This document shows positions 26,287 through 35,247 of a stretch of DNA of 64,000 bases, one piece after another (within the stretch, counting starts at the first letter, position 1; every line of letters begins with the position of its first letter). The notes beneath the pieces are model-generated. The model saw only the letters and a program-made list of their open reading frames with translations. It made no database searches and was not told the origin of the DNA. Source of the DNA: Pelagihabitans pacificus. Its GTDB lineage: Bacteria; Bacteroidota; Bacteroidia; Flavobacteriales; Flavobacteriaceae. The stretch spans positions 496,001-560,000 of the forward strand of contig NZ_VIKU02000001.1 in assembly GCF_009371985.2 (NCBI RefSeq), in the 5' to 3' direction. The position numbers were made by a program, and so were the translations under genes.

Positions 26287-27540
26287 ATGGCATTTATTTC
26301 CGCTGTCAAAAGTACATTTTTATTGTGGGTTTTGTGGGTCTCGGCCTGTGGAAACCCATCAAAGCAAAAGAACACGGTAACAGAACAGGCTCCAGAGAAA
26401 ATAAACGCCGACTCCATACAGGAAATAGTGGTCGCCGCCAATCGCACCACTCAATATATTCCCTTATTACGGGAGAAAAAAGTAGGGGTTGTAGCCAATC
26501 AGACCAGCGTTATTTTTAAAGGGGAGGCCGAAGAACCGCGACCTCATATCCACTTGATCGATTCCTTACTTGTCCTGGGGGTGAATATTGGGAAAGTCTT
26601 TGCGCCCGAACATGGATTTCGGGGAAAAGCAGATGCAGGGGAGAAGGTAAGCGATGGCACGGACACGAAAACTGGCCTCCCCATTATATCGCTCTACGGA
26701 ACGAATCGGAAACCTACCAAAGAACAATTAAAAGACCTTGACCTTGTATTGTTCGATATTCAGGATGTCGGAGTACGCTTCTACACGTATATTGCCACCT
26801 TGCAACTAGTGATGGAGGCCTGTGCCGAAAACGGAATTCCTATAGTAGTGCTAGACCGTCCCAATCCAAATGCCCACTATGTTGACGGACCTACCATGGA
26901 GAAAGCACACACCGGATTTTTAGGCATGACGGAAATTCCGTTGGTCTATGGCATGACCATCGGGGAATATGCCACCATGATCAATGGGGAAGGGTGGCTC
27001 GAGGGCGGTAATAAAGCGGATTTGACCGTTGTCACTTTGGAGAACTGGGACCATAACTCGGACTACAGCCTACCCATTCGGCCCTCTCCCAATCTACCCG
27101 ACGATGTGTCGATCAACCTGTATCCCAGTCTAGGTCTTTTTGAGGGCACTAATATCAATGCGGGGCGGGGGACCGAGTTTCAGTTTCAACGTTACGGGGC
27201 TCCTTTTTTAACGCCCGAAAAATATGATTTCAACTATATCCCAACACCCAATTTTGGTTCCAAAAACCCCAAACACCAGGGGGAAACCTGTTACGGGAAA
27301 GACTTATCCCAACACCCAAAAATGAACAAAGTGTCCCTGGAATGGGTAATCGATGCCTACCGCAATGCGAAAGACCCCGGCAAAATGTTCAATACAGAAG
27401 GGTTCACCAAACACGCGGGTACGGAAAAACTACAGAAACAAATCGAAGCAGGGCTCTCCGAAGAAGCCATCAAGGCAACTTGGCAAAACGATTTGAACCG
27501 ATTTAAAAAGCTACGGGAAAAATATTTGCTATACGATTGA
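26287..27540 (+). CDS. NamZ-type exo-beta-N-acetylmuramidase (DUF1343, GH171) lipoprotein
   Basis: A 417-residue protein from the ATG at 26287, with lipobox VSAC at Cys21. The DUF1343 signature is complete: VGVVANQTSV, FAPEHGFRG, DIQDVGVRFYTYI, LDRPNPN and SLGLFEGTNINAGRGTE. The family was shown to be exo-muramidase NamZ in Bacillus (GH171), which releases terminal MurNAc from peptidoglycan fragments. It would act in the periplasm in cell-wall recycling. It is followed after 45 bases by a GH43-like gene on the same strand. The frame runs further upstream inside the permease gene but that part is antisense shadow. Confidence 0.88.
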   Translation: MAFISAVKSTFLLWVLWVSACGNPSKQKNTVTEQAPEKINADSIQEIVVAANRTTQYIPLLREKKVGVVANQTSVIFKGEAEEPRPHIHLIDSLLVLGVNIGKVFAPEHGFRGKADAGEKVSDGTDTKTGLPIISLYGTNRKPTKEQLKDLDLVLFDIQDVGVRFYTYIATLQLVMEACAENGIPIVVLDRPNPNAHYVDGPTMEKAHTGFLGMTEIPLVYGMTIGEYATMINGEGWLEGGNKADLTVVTLENWDHNSDYSLPIRPSPNLPDDVSINLYPSLGLFEGTNINAGRGTEFQFQRYGAPFLTPEKYDFNYIPTPNFGSKNPKHQGETCYGKDLSQHPKMNKVSLEWVIDAYRNAKDPGKMFNTEGFTKHAGTEKLQKQIEAGLSEEAIKATWQNDLNRFKKLREKYLLYD

Positions 27541-27585
27541 ACTACGGTCGTTACCATTAAAGAGAAATACATCAAAGTTAAAACC

Positions 27586-29034
27586 ATGGGATTGACTTCA
27601 CTGCCGACAACGCTCTTATTCTTTTTCGCCCTAGCAGCTTATGGGCAGACGTTACAAATCGATAACACCCTGCCTAAACTCGATGAACAGGGAGCAGTGG
27701 TCGATGCCCACGACGGCAGGGTCATCCAGTTCGGAAATCGCTTCTATTGGTATGGGACCGCCTACGGAAACACCAACGGATTCACTCATAAAAATACTTA
27801 TTATTGCTACAGCTCCAAGAATCTTACGGACTGGAAAAAGGAAGGGAAACTACTTGAAAACCAACCGATAGGGGTGTACTACCGACCCCATGTCATCTAT
27901 AATCAAAAGACCCAAAAATACGTGCTCTGGTACAATTGGTATCCCAAATTGTGGGAAGGACGTTTCGGGGTAGCCACCAGCGATACCCCAACGGGACCTT
28001 TTAAAATTGTAAACGACAACGTTAGAATGGTTCGTTCCAAGGTGGGGTTGGGCGATTTCGGTCTTTTTGTTGACGATGACCAAACCGCCTATATCAGTTA
28101 CAATACCATTCAGAACCATCAGGTATCCATCGAAAAATTGAGCGACGATTATCTATCTTCCTCCATGCAAAATGGCGGAATCATAGCCGAACACATGGAA
28201 GCGGGTTCCCAGTTCAAACGAAACGGAAAGTATTATTTACTTACGGATCATACTTGTTGTTTTTGTAATTATGGCTCCGGTGCAAGGGTATACATTTCGG
28301 AAAATCCCATGACCGATTATGTCTATACCGGGAACATCAATCGTTATCCTGGAACCCCATCCTTGGTATTGAACGATGGAGTGCTCACCGGTACTAAATA
28401 TGAAACCTTGACAAAGACCAAGGAAGGTTTCCATCACTTGGAAACAGTGCTTAAGGAACCCAGTGAAATCAGTGGAATAGAAATACATTTGTTTACGGGA
28501 AATAGACCGGAAAATTGTGGCGATGTCAATAATCCTAGGGTACATCCGGAAATCGTGACACCCAAATTCGAAATCTCCCATTGGAACAACGGGCAATGGA
28601 AAGCTACCGAACCCGTGTCTTTGGAAATAATCCAATCGGCCCTAAAGGAAAAGGCACTGATCAGCTTTTCCAAAATCAACACCGACCGCCTTCGGATTAG
28701 CCTTGGTAATGACTATGTGTATGACCATGCATATGTCAACGAGGTAAAACTCTTAAAAAATGCCACCGACGATACGACCATTCCTGCAACTAGCTATCTT
28801 ACCGGAAAAGATATACCACAAAGACCTATCATACCGGCACAACAAACCTATGTGATGACATTAAATACCGCCAATGGGGAGCAGTTTATTTGGATGGGTG
28901 ATTTATGGGGCTCGGCCTCTGACAATACCAAAGGACACGATTACCAATACTGGAGCGACCCCTTGCGTTTTAATGCGGATGGAACCATACAGCCCCTAAA
29001 GTGGGTCGATTCATGGCAGGCTACCCTGAGATAG
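27586..29034 (+). CDS. GH43-like secreted glycosidase with split propeller
   Basis: A 482-residue protein with a signal peptide ending AYGQ. The first 255 residues show GH43 blades: VVDAHDGRVIQFGNRFYWYG with the putative base Asp, LGDFGLFVDDD, and MEAGSQFKRNGKYYLLT with the putative acid Glu. Residues of about 265-400 look like an inserted beta-sandwich (SEISGIEIHLF, RLRISLGNDYVYDHAYVNEV), and the final blade resumes at FIWMGDLWGSAS. This split layout resembles the GH43_24-type exo-galactanase relatives. It may release sugar from arabinogalactan-like polymers. It shares a strand with the NamZ-like gene. Confidence 0.78.
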   Translation: MGLTSLPTTLLFFFALAAYGQTLQIDNTLPKLDEQGAVVDAHDGRVIQFGNRFYWYGTAYGNTNGFTHKNTYYCYSSKNLTDWKKEGKLLENQPIGVYYRPHVIYNQKTQKYVLWYNWYPKLWEGRFGVATSDTPTGPFKIVNDNVRMVRSKVGLGDFGLFVDDDQTAYISYNTIQNHQVSIEKLSDDYLSSSMQNGGIIAEHMEAGSQFKRNGKYYLLTDHTCCFCNYGSGARVYISENPMTDYVYTGNINRYPGTPSLVLNDGVLTGTKYETLTKTKEGFHHLETVLKEPSEISGIEIHLFTGNRPENCGDVNNPRVHPEIVTPKFEISHWNNGQWKATEPVSLEIIQSALKEKALISFSKINTDRLRISLGNDYVYDHAYVNEVKLLKNATDDTTIPATSYLTGKDIPQRPIIPAQQTYVMTLNTANGEQFIWMGDLWGSASDNTKGHDYQYWSDPLRFNADGTIQPLKWVDSWQATLR

Positions 29035-29127
29035 GGTATTATTCGGTGTCCCGTTTCAAAAACGGATAGCACTCTAAATGCTATAACGTACACTAGAGCA
29101 TCAGATCAGGGATCTGCCCTGTTCCAA

Positions 29128-29967
29128 TCATTCGTCTAACTGCACCGTAGTCGGCCTGCGGTATTTATGAAAGGGTTGTTTTAGAAGTCCGGTGATACTG
29201 GCGTTCTCTACCTCATCGGGAAAGGTGTCTACCCCATAGACAATGGCCTCCCGGTCGAACTTCATATAGGTACCGAACAAACGGTCCCAAATCGAAAAGA
29301 TATTCCCGTAGTTGCTGTCGGTATACGGAAGTACATAATGATGGTGTACCTTATGCATATCGGGTGAAACGATGAACCAACTCAGCGCATCATCCACTTT
29401 TTTAGGCAACCTGATATTGGCGTGGTTGAATTGACTCAATACCAAGGAAAGTGATTGGTACAGCATCACGATCCCGATAGGCGTCCCAACCAGGAACACA
29501 CCAAAGAGGGTAAAGGTAAATCGAATGACACTTTCCAAAGGATGGTGTCGGTTGGCAGTCGTGGTATCAACATTATGATCCGTATGGTGCACCAGATGGA
29601 TCATCCACAAAGGCTTGACCTTATGCTCCACCAAATGCGCCAGATATGCACCAATCAGGTCCAACAACAACAGTCCTAGGAGAATATACAGCCACAAGGG
29701 CATGACCGGCAACCAATTGATGATTCCAAAGTCGTTTGCTACCGTAAAATCGGCCGTTTTCAGTAGCAGAAAGGCAAACGCAAAATTGATAATGATGGTA
29801 GTGAGGGTAAAAAAGAAATTGGGCAGGGCATGTCGCCACTTCTTATAGTTGAATTTAAAAAGAGGCACCGCACCTTCCAATAGCCAAAAGAGAGTGATTC
29901 CCCCAACCAACAGGGCACTTCGATGTGTAGAGGGAATATTTTCGAAATAGGTGATCAGCGTTTCCAT
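29128..29967 (-). CDS. Sterol desaturase/fatty-acid hydroxylase-superfamily membrane protein
   Basis: A 279-residue protein with four or five membrane helices. All three His boxes of the di-iron hydroxylases are present: HLVEH, HLVHHTDH plus NRHHP, and DMHKVHHH near residue 200. Members hydroxylate or desaturate lipids, sterols or carotenoids, or cleave ether lipids. The sequence is not typical of carotenoid hydroxylase CrtZ, so a lipid substrate is more likely. It is convergent with the GH43-like gene. No partner redox gene is adjacent. Confidence 0.88.
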   Translation of the reverse strand: METLITYFENIPSTHRSALLVGGITLFWLLEGAVPLFKFNYKKWRHALPNFFFTLTTIIINFAFAFLLLKTADFTVANDFGIINWLPVMPLWLYILLGLLLLDLIGAYLAHLVEHKVKPLWMIHLVHHTDHNVDTTTANRHHPLESVIRFTFTLFGVFLVGTPIGIVMLYQSLSLVLSQFNHANIRLPKKVDDALSWFIVSPDMHKVHHHYVLPYTDSNYGNIFSIWDRLFGTYMKFDREAIVYGVDTFPDEVENASITGLLKQPFHKYRRPTTVQLDE

Positions 29968-30182
29968 AGCTGTAAAGTTACAAATTTCGTCTGCTAGTTA
30001 AAAAGTTCCGGCAGAAGTTAAAAAACCCAATACAAATGTAAACTCCAAAATCAAATACCAATGCGAAAAATAAATTGATGTCGCCAACCGGATTTGGAAT
30101 GCCGGGCGCTCCAAAAGAAAAAGACTGCACTGTGAACCTTGAATAACGACACCGTGGACTACGAACAGCCACTACCAACAAT

Positions 30183-30680
30183 TTACCTCAACTTCAATCG
30201 CTTTTTCATTTCTTCGACGATGTTGAAGGCAGCCGGACAAACAGCGACGTTTTTCAGGGTCAGGTGGCTGATCTGATGAAACTTTTTCCTATCCGTATGC
30301 GGAAATTCACGACAGGCCTTGGGGCGCACCTCATAGATCGAACAATAATGATCGTCCCCTAAAAAAGCACAGGGCAGCTCCTGTAGTACGTAATCGTTGT
30401 CTTCATCGAGTCTCAGATAGCGCTCAATGAACCGTTGGGGCCTTAGCCGAAAATGCTTGGATATTCGCTCTATATCCGAATTGGTGAAAAGCGGACCCGT
30501 AGTCTTACAGCAATTGGCACATTCCAGGCAATCGGTTTTCTTGAATTCCTCCGTATGCAATTCCTGCATCAGATAATCCAAAACTTTCGGCGGTTTCTTT
30601 CTAAGCTTGGTAAAAAACTTCTTGTTTTCCGATTGATTTTGACGAGCTCTTTCCGGAAGTTGCTCGATGATTTCCTTCAT
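30183..30680 (-). CDS. YkgJ-family cysteine-cluster protein
   Basis: A 165-residue protein with seven Cys: DCLECANCCKTTG (four) near residues 54-63, LPCAFLGDDHYCSIYEVRPKACREFP (three) near 100-125, and a late VCPAAF. This is the CxxCxxCC... pattern of the YkgJ/UPF0153 family, likely metal-binding (zinc or Fe-S). Its biochemical role is not established. It is divergent from the methyltransferase gene, 75 bases apart. Confidence 0.87.
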   Translation of the reverse strand: MKEIIEQLPERARQNQSENKKFFTKLRKKPPKVLDYLMQELHTEEFKKTDCLECANCCKTTGPLFTNSDIERISKHFRLRPQRFIERYLRLDEDNDYVLQELPCAFLGDDHYCSIYEVRPKACREFPHTDRKKFHQISHLTLKNVAVCPAAFNIVEEMKKRLKLR

Positions 30681-30754
30681 GACTACCGATTATTGTTTCA
30701 AAACTAGGCAAGAAATACAATAAAGCGGCATTTTTGTATGAGATATCATGGCTT

Positions 30755-31456
30755 ATGGAAGATATTTTTGGGACTGCTTTGCTCGATTACCAAAAAGGGG
30801 CGTATACCGAAGACCTGATCACATTTTCTTCCCTGGGGGAAGAAGACGTTATGCCCCTGCCCTATTTGTTCCGGAATTTCCAACAAATGCCCCCTTTGGA
30901 ACAAAAGGCCTTGAAAGGCTGCGAAGGCCGTATTTTGGATATCGGCTGTGGGGCAGGGAGTCACAGCCTTGTTCTACAGGAACGGGGTCTGGACGTCACC
31001 GCTATAGACCATTCCCCCGGCGCCATCGAAACGTGCCGAATAAGGGGGGTTCGACAAACGGTCCTTTGCGATATATGCAGCTACGAAGGCCAACGGTTCG
31101 ATACGCTTCTGATGTTGATGAACGGCATCGGTATTGTTGGAACCCTGGCACAACTAGGTCCTTTTTTGGACCATTTGAAAACACTGCTTCGCCCCGGCGG
31201 ACAGTTATTGTTGGATTCAAGTGATATCATCTACATGTTCGATGAAGGGGACAAACCCCAGGAATGGGAACATTACTATGGCGAAGTAACATTTACCATA
31301 CAGTACAAAGGTATGACCGGACCCTCCTTTCCTTGGCTGTACGTCTCCTATGGGGTGCTGGAAGAAATCGCTAAAGCCCATGATTTCAGTTGTGAACTTG
31401 TAGGTGATGGCGAACATTACGACTATTTGGCCAGATTGAGCCCTAGAAAGTACTAG
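30755..31456 (+). CDS. Class I SAM-dependent methyltransferase
   Basis: A 233-residue protein from the ATG at 30755; a TTG seven codons upstream is in frame but unlikely. The SAM-binding motif I is RILDIGCGAGSHSLVLQERG (about residues 60-80). Later motifs are VTAIDHSPGAIETCR, DTLLMLMNGIGIVG and LLRPGGQLLLDSSDI, the order of Methyltransf_25/11 enzymes. The middle motif VNGIGIVG-type and the C-terminal part resemble small-molecule methyltransferases. The substrate is unknown. Confidence 0.85.
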   Translation: MEDIFGTALLDYQKGAYTEDLITFSSLGEEDVMPLPYLFRNFQQMPPLEQKALKGCEGRILDIGCGAGSHSLVLQERGLDVTAIDHSPGAIETCRIRGVRQTVLCDICSYEGQRFDTLLMLMNGIGIVGTLAQLGPFLDHLKTLLRPGGQLLLDSSDIIYMFDEGDKPQEWEHYYGEVTFTIQYKGMTGPSFPWLYVSYGVLEEIAKAHDFSCELVGDGEHYDYLARLSPRKY

Positions 31457-31505
31457 TGGGCACGTTTTTTGCGTTATATTGCTACAGTCAAAAATGAAAT
31501 AGGCT

Positions 31506-32384
31506 ATGAAAAAGAACCATTTTCTCATTTTGATGTCGTTTGTGGGTGTCGTTTTTGGATGTTCCAACGATGACGATCCAGCGCCGATAGAAACACCGGT
31601 GACGATCGATAAATCCGCCAATCTGTTGGGCAGCGGTGATTCTGCCAACGATCTTCTTTCCAATGACAGCTTTAGCAAATTGTTGATAGAAATCGCCTAC
31701 GTGGAAGGTTTTAGACCTACTGCGACCGCGATGGACGAGTTTGTCGATTATCTAAGTACACACACATTTAAAGTGGATATCGAAATCGATTACCTGGAAT
31801 TGCCTTCTCCCGGCGAGGAAGATTTGACGCTTCAGGAAATCGCCGATCTCGAAAGTGAGAACCGTACGGCCTATAATGATGGGGAGACCTTGGCGGTTTA
31901 TATCTATTTCGCCGATGCCCCTTCCGTGGACGACGACGAGGAAGAAGGGCTGGTAACCCTCGGCGCTGTCTATCGAAATACCTCGATGGTCATTCACGAA
32001 GTAACGGTCCGAAGATTGGCCGCCCGGAGCCTTTTTATTTCCGACTCCGATGTAGAAGGCGCTACCGTGAACCATGAATTTGGCCATTTGTTCGGACTGG
32101 TCAACCTGGGAAGCGACCCGGTAAACGATCATGAGGATACGGAAGCACCCAACCATTGCAATGTAGAAGGGTGTTTAATGCGTGCCGAACTGCAATTCAG
32201 CCCTTCCTCGAGGGCCATTGCCAAAACTTCCAAAAGTGGAATCGACGGGCTGCAATCCGCTTGTTCGCTCAGCGGGGAGAGTGTCTTACGGATGCTCGAA
32301 CAAAACGTATCCAAAGGCCAAGCGGTGGCCCCTGACCTGGATGCGGAATGCGTGTTGGACCTTCAGGCCAACGGAGGAAGGTAA
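31506..32384 (+). CDS. Zincin-like lipoprotein with HExxH motif
   Basis: A 292-residue protein with lipobox VFGCS at Cys19. Near residues 190-200 it has HEFGHLFGLVN: the zinc-binding HExxH of metallopeptidases plus the Gly of metzincins, but Asn where metzincins have a third His or Asp. His residues at DHED and PNHC further on could serve instead. The acidic, Ser-rich N-terminal linker suggests surface exposure. Similar proteins are annotated in flavobacteria as membrane metalloproteases. The substrate is unknown. Confidence 0.78.
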   Translation: MKKNHFLILMSFVGVVFGCSNDDDPAPIETPVTIDKSANLLGSGDSANDLLSNDSFSKLLIEIAYVEGFRPTATAMDEFVDYLSTHTFKVDIEIDYLELPSPGEEDLTLQEIADLESENRTAYNDGETLAVYIYFADAPSVDDDEEEGLVTLGAVYRNTSMVIHEVTVRRLAARSLFISDSDVEGATVNHEFGHLFGLVNLGSDPVNDHEDTEAPNHCNVEGCLMRAELQFSPSSRAIAKTSKSGIDGLQSACSLSGESVLRMLEQNVSKGQAVAPDLDAECVLDLQANGGR

Positions 32385-32391
32385 CGAGGTA

Positions 32392-33651
32392 TTAATCGAA
32401 AGTTCCCTTTAACATCCGAATCTTATCTTGGATAAAGGTCCGCGCCACCTCCAATTGGGTCAATGATAGGGCATCCAAATAATAGTCGATGGCCTTTTTT
32501 TCCTCTCCCATAAGGGCGTACATCTTGGCCAAAGTCGCAAAATACAGATGATGATGCTCCATCCCTTTCAATTTTTCTACCTCATCGATAGCTTTCCCCC
32601 GATTGCCGGAGTAAAATAGTGCGATGGAACGGTTTAGTTGGATATGGGCACCGGAATTGAGCTGCAACAACCTATTGTACAAGCCTAGCACTGCATCCCA
32701 TCGTGTGTCTTGAAAGGAAGCGGCCGAGCAATGAAGCGAAGCTATTCCTGCTTCAAGATGATAGGAAGACCAAGTGGTTGCTTTTCGTGCTTCATTGAAA
32801 TGGACAATACCCGACCGTATGATCTCTTGATCCCACTGTGACCGATCTTGGGATTCCAATTCCACAGGTATTCCGTATTGGTCTACACGACTATCAAAAC
32901 GGGCAATATTAAAGAGCATTAGGGCATAAAGTGCTTGGGTGTCGGCATTCGAAATATGTGGCTCCCCCAAAAGTGCCTTTAGCAGTCTTGTCGCTTCCAA
33001 ACACAATTCCCTTCGAATCAAACTTGCTCCATTTGATGCACTATATCCCTCGTTGAACAACAAATACAGAACACGATGTACACTGTTTAACCTTTCTCTG
33101 GATTGCAGGACAAACGGAACGTTCAAGGGTAACTTTTGTTCTCTCAGCTGTCTCTTTGCCCTCGTAAGACTTTTTTTGACCGCTTCGGTCTTCATATCCA
33201 AGGCTTTGGCAATTTCATTCATCCGAAACCCGATAGAGGTCTTTAGGGTTAAAATAATTTGTGACTTTGGCGACAGGTTGGGATGGCAGGTAGCAAAAAG
33301 GAGCCGTAATCGACTATCCCTTATCTGATGGGGCAAAAACAGCTGGGCGATCTTCGCTTTATCGGTCTGCTCCGTATAGTTATCCCTAAATGTGGGATAC
33401 TGTGCATCTTTTCTTCGCAGCGCATTAATCGTTTTGTTTTTACAGACCCGAAAAAGCCAGGCTTTTGGATTGGTAGGCAGGCCTTTTTCATGCCATTGGC
33501 CTATAGCGGTATAAAAGGTATCCTGAACAATATCCTCGGCCAACGAAATCTTGGAAAGTTGAAAGAAAGAAACCAAGGAAGCGACCAATTTGCCGTAAAG
33601 CTCACGGTACAATCGGTCCACTTCCTTTTTGATGTTTTCGGATTTTTCCAA
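32392..33651 (-). CDS. ECF42-type RNA polymerase sigma factor
   Basis: A 419-residue protein, much longer than ordinary ECF sigma factors. Region 2 (about 20-85, with DIVQDTFYTAIGQWHEKGLPTNP) and region 4 (about 120-180, FRMNEIAKALDMKTEAVKK) are followed by a 230-residue helical extension with TPR-like repeats (DUF6596). This is the ECF42 architecture, in which the extension is needed for activity and there is no anti-sigma factor. It follows the DGPF-protein gene by one base, the conserved partner of this class. Confidence 0.92.
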   Translation of the reverse strand: MEKSENIKKEVDRLYRELYGKLVASLVSFFQLSKISLAEDIVQDTFYTAIGQWHEKGLPTNPKAWLFRVCKNKTINALRRKDAQYPTFRDNYTEQTDKAKIAQLFLPHQIRDSRLRLLFATCHPNLSPKSQIILTLKTSIGFRMNEIAKALDMKTEAVKKSLTRAKRQLREQKLPLNVPFVLQSRERLNSVHRVLYLLFNEGYSASNGASLIRRELCLEATRLLKALLGEPHISNADTQALYALMLFNIARFDSRVDQYGIPVELESQDRSQWDQEIIRSGIVHFNEARKATTWSSYHLEAGIASLHCSAASFQDTRWDAVLGLYNRLLQLNSGAHIQLNRSIALFYSGNRGKAIDEVEKLKGMEHHHLYFATLAKMYALMGEEKKAIDYYLDALSLTQLEVARTFIQDKIRMLKGTFD

Positions 33652-33652
33652 A

Positions 33653-33991
33653 TCAGTACTTCATAATCGGTCGTAGTTCCACGGCACCATTATGCTTGTA
33701 AACGGGACACTGCTTTGCCAATTCCACCGCTTCGGCTATATCCTTGGCTTGAATTAGTACATATCCCGTCACCGCTTCCTTCGATTCGATGAATGGTCCG
33801 TCTGAATGTATTGTATCCTTTTTGAGATAGCGGCCCACAGGTTCCAAGGGATCTCCGGAAATATAATTGTCGGTTTTCGCCATTTCCTCTACCCAGGCCA
33901 TGTACTCGTTAATCTCCGCCTGGGCTTCCGCCTCGGACATGTTCGCCATGATAGCGGCATCTTCTCGAATCAAAATCATAAAGTTTTTCAT
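33653..33991 (-). CDS. DGPF/YCII-related protein, partner of the ECF42 sigma factor
   Basis: A 112-residue soluble protein: NFMILIREDAA at the start, SDGPFIESKEAVTGYVLIQA in the middle (the DGPF signature) and VELRPIMKY at the end. YCII-fold proteins form dimers. In ECF42 loci these genes are co-located with the sigma gene and are often its targets. The stop is one base before the sigma ATG, so the genes are coupled. The ligand or reaction is not known. Confidence 0.9.
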   Translation of the reverse strand: MKNFMILIREDAAIMANMSEAEAQAEINEYMAWVEEMAKTDNYISGDPLEPVGRYLKKDTIHSDGPFIESKEAVTGYVLIQAKDIAEAVELAKQCPVYKHNGAVELRPIMKY

Positions 33992-34077
33992 ACGTAATTA
34001 ATTTATTGGTTCGTACTATAGACAGGCCAGGGTAAAAATAAGGGACAAAAAATTAAAAAAATGTACTTTGTAGGGCT

Positions 34078-34455
34078 ATGGGAACAATTGACAGTATCGA
34101 CGAACGAAAAATAATCTGGATAGCCCTCTCCGATATGTATCTCGATACCGAGCTACAGGAGTATCATTTTAAACATATAGCAAGGACCATTGCCGAAAGC
34201 AACTACTCCTTCGAAGAAGTTAGAAAGATAGACCGGGAGGAAGTCTTTCCGGTGCTTTATACCAACTTGCTATCGGTGGCAGGTGTATGGGACGGATTTC
34301 AGGAAGAATGGTTGGTACAGGCCATCTTGGAAAAAATGGGGAAAAAGCGGTTTAAAGATCGCATCATCACCCCATTGGTCTATTGGAAAATGAAAGGGAT
34401 GTTCAGACAGCACTGGGACAAGGTGGGAGAGGAGTTGCATAAAATAGTTTCCTAA
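34078..34455 (+). CDS. DUF7079-like hypothetical protein
   Basis: A 125-residue helical, soluble protein (RKIIWIALSDMYLDTEL; NYSFEEVRKIDREEVFPVLYTNL; VAGVWDGFQEEWLV). The pattern resembles DUF7079 proteins found across many bacteria, which have no known function. It is divergent from the DGPF/ECF42 pair; the 86-base gap is AT-rich and has a TACTTTG promoter-like box at 34064-34070, just before the ATG. Confidence 0.68.
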   Translation: MGTIDSIDERKIIWIALSDMYLDTELQEYHFKHIARTIAESNYSFEEVRKIDREEVFPVLYTNLLSVAGVWDGFQEEWLVQAILEKMGKKRFKDRIITPLVYWKMKGMFRQHWDKVGEELHKIVS

Positions 34456-34505
34456 CCGCCAGAGGGTACCGATATGGGCCATAAGGGAACACCCCTGCCA
34501 ACCAT

Positions 34506-35138
34506 CTACGGAATATTTAAGTACTTATGCGTTTGCAACGATACCTTCCATTTCGGGTTTTGCATCACATAGTCGACGATCAAGGGGGTCACTTTCTCCC
34601 GAACACTCCATTCGGGTTGTAAGTACAGGATACAATCTTTATTGACCCGTGCTGCCTGTTCTTCCGCAAAAATCAAATCGTGTTTGTTATAGACAATCAC
34701 CTTTAGCTCATCGGCCTTATCGTAGATGGTGCCTACGGGCAGTTTGTTCTTTTTTGGGGATAGGCATATCCAGTCCCAGGTGCCGGTAAGCACATAGGCC
34801 CCGGAAGTCTCTATATGGGTCTGTAGGTTTTTGGCCTTGAGGGCTTCCGTCAAGGGGCCCATATCCCAAGTAAGGGGCTCCCCACCAGTAACTACGATGG
34901 TATCGGAATAGGTTGCGGCATTTTTAACGATATGCAGAATATCGGTCGGTGGATGGGTGTCCGCATTCCAACTTTCCTTCACATCGCACCAATGGCAACC
35001 CACATCGCACCCACCTACTCGAATAAAATAGGCGGCGGTACCTTTATGGAATCCTTCCCCTTGGATCGTGTAGAATTCCTCCATCAACGGCAACCGTAGG
35101 CCTTGATCGACCAATGTGAGTACTTCACTCTTTACCAT
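34506..35138 (-). CDS. queE: 7-carboxy-7-deazaguanine synthase
   Basis: A 210-residue radical SAM enzyme from the ATG at 35138; the frame is open 40 codons upstream without family sequence. MEEFYTIQGEGFHKGTAAYFIR and the cluster motif CDVGCHWCD (CxxxCxxC) near residue 45-52 identify QueE. VVTGGEPLTWDMGPL is the SAM/substrate segment. It converts 6-carboxytetrahydropterin to 7-carboxy-7-deazaguanine in queuosine precursor synthesis. The other queuosine genes are not in the window. Confidence 0.93.
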   Translation of the reverse strand: MVKSEVLTLVDQGLRLPLMEEFYTIQGEGFHKGTAAYFIRVGGCDVGCHWCDVKESWNADTHPPTDILHIVKNAATYSDTIVVTGGEPLTWDMGPLTEALKAKNLQTHIETSGAYVLTGTWDWICLSPKKNKLPVGTIYDKADELKVIVYNKHDLIFAEEQAARVNKDCILYLQPEWSVREKVTPLIVDYVMQNPKWKVSLQTHKYLNIP

Positions 35139-35247
35139 TGGGCAAAGATAGGTCTTGTCGGTTCCAAAACACAAATTCCGAAACACAAATTCCAAAATGA
35201 CTTTGATTATGCAATTTTGCCCTATTTTTATACCAAATTCATTCCAA

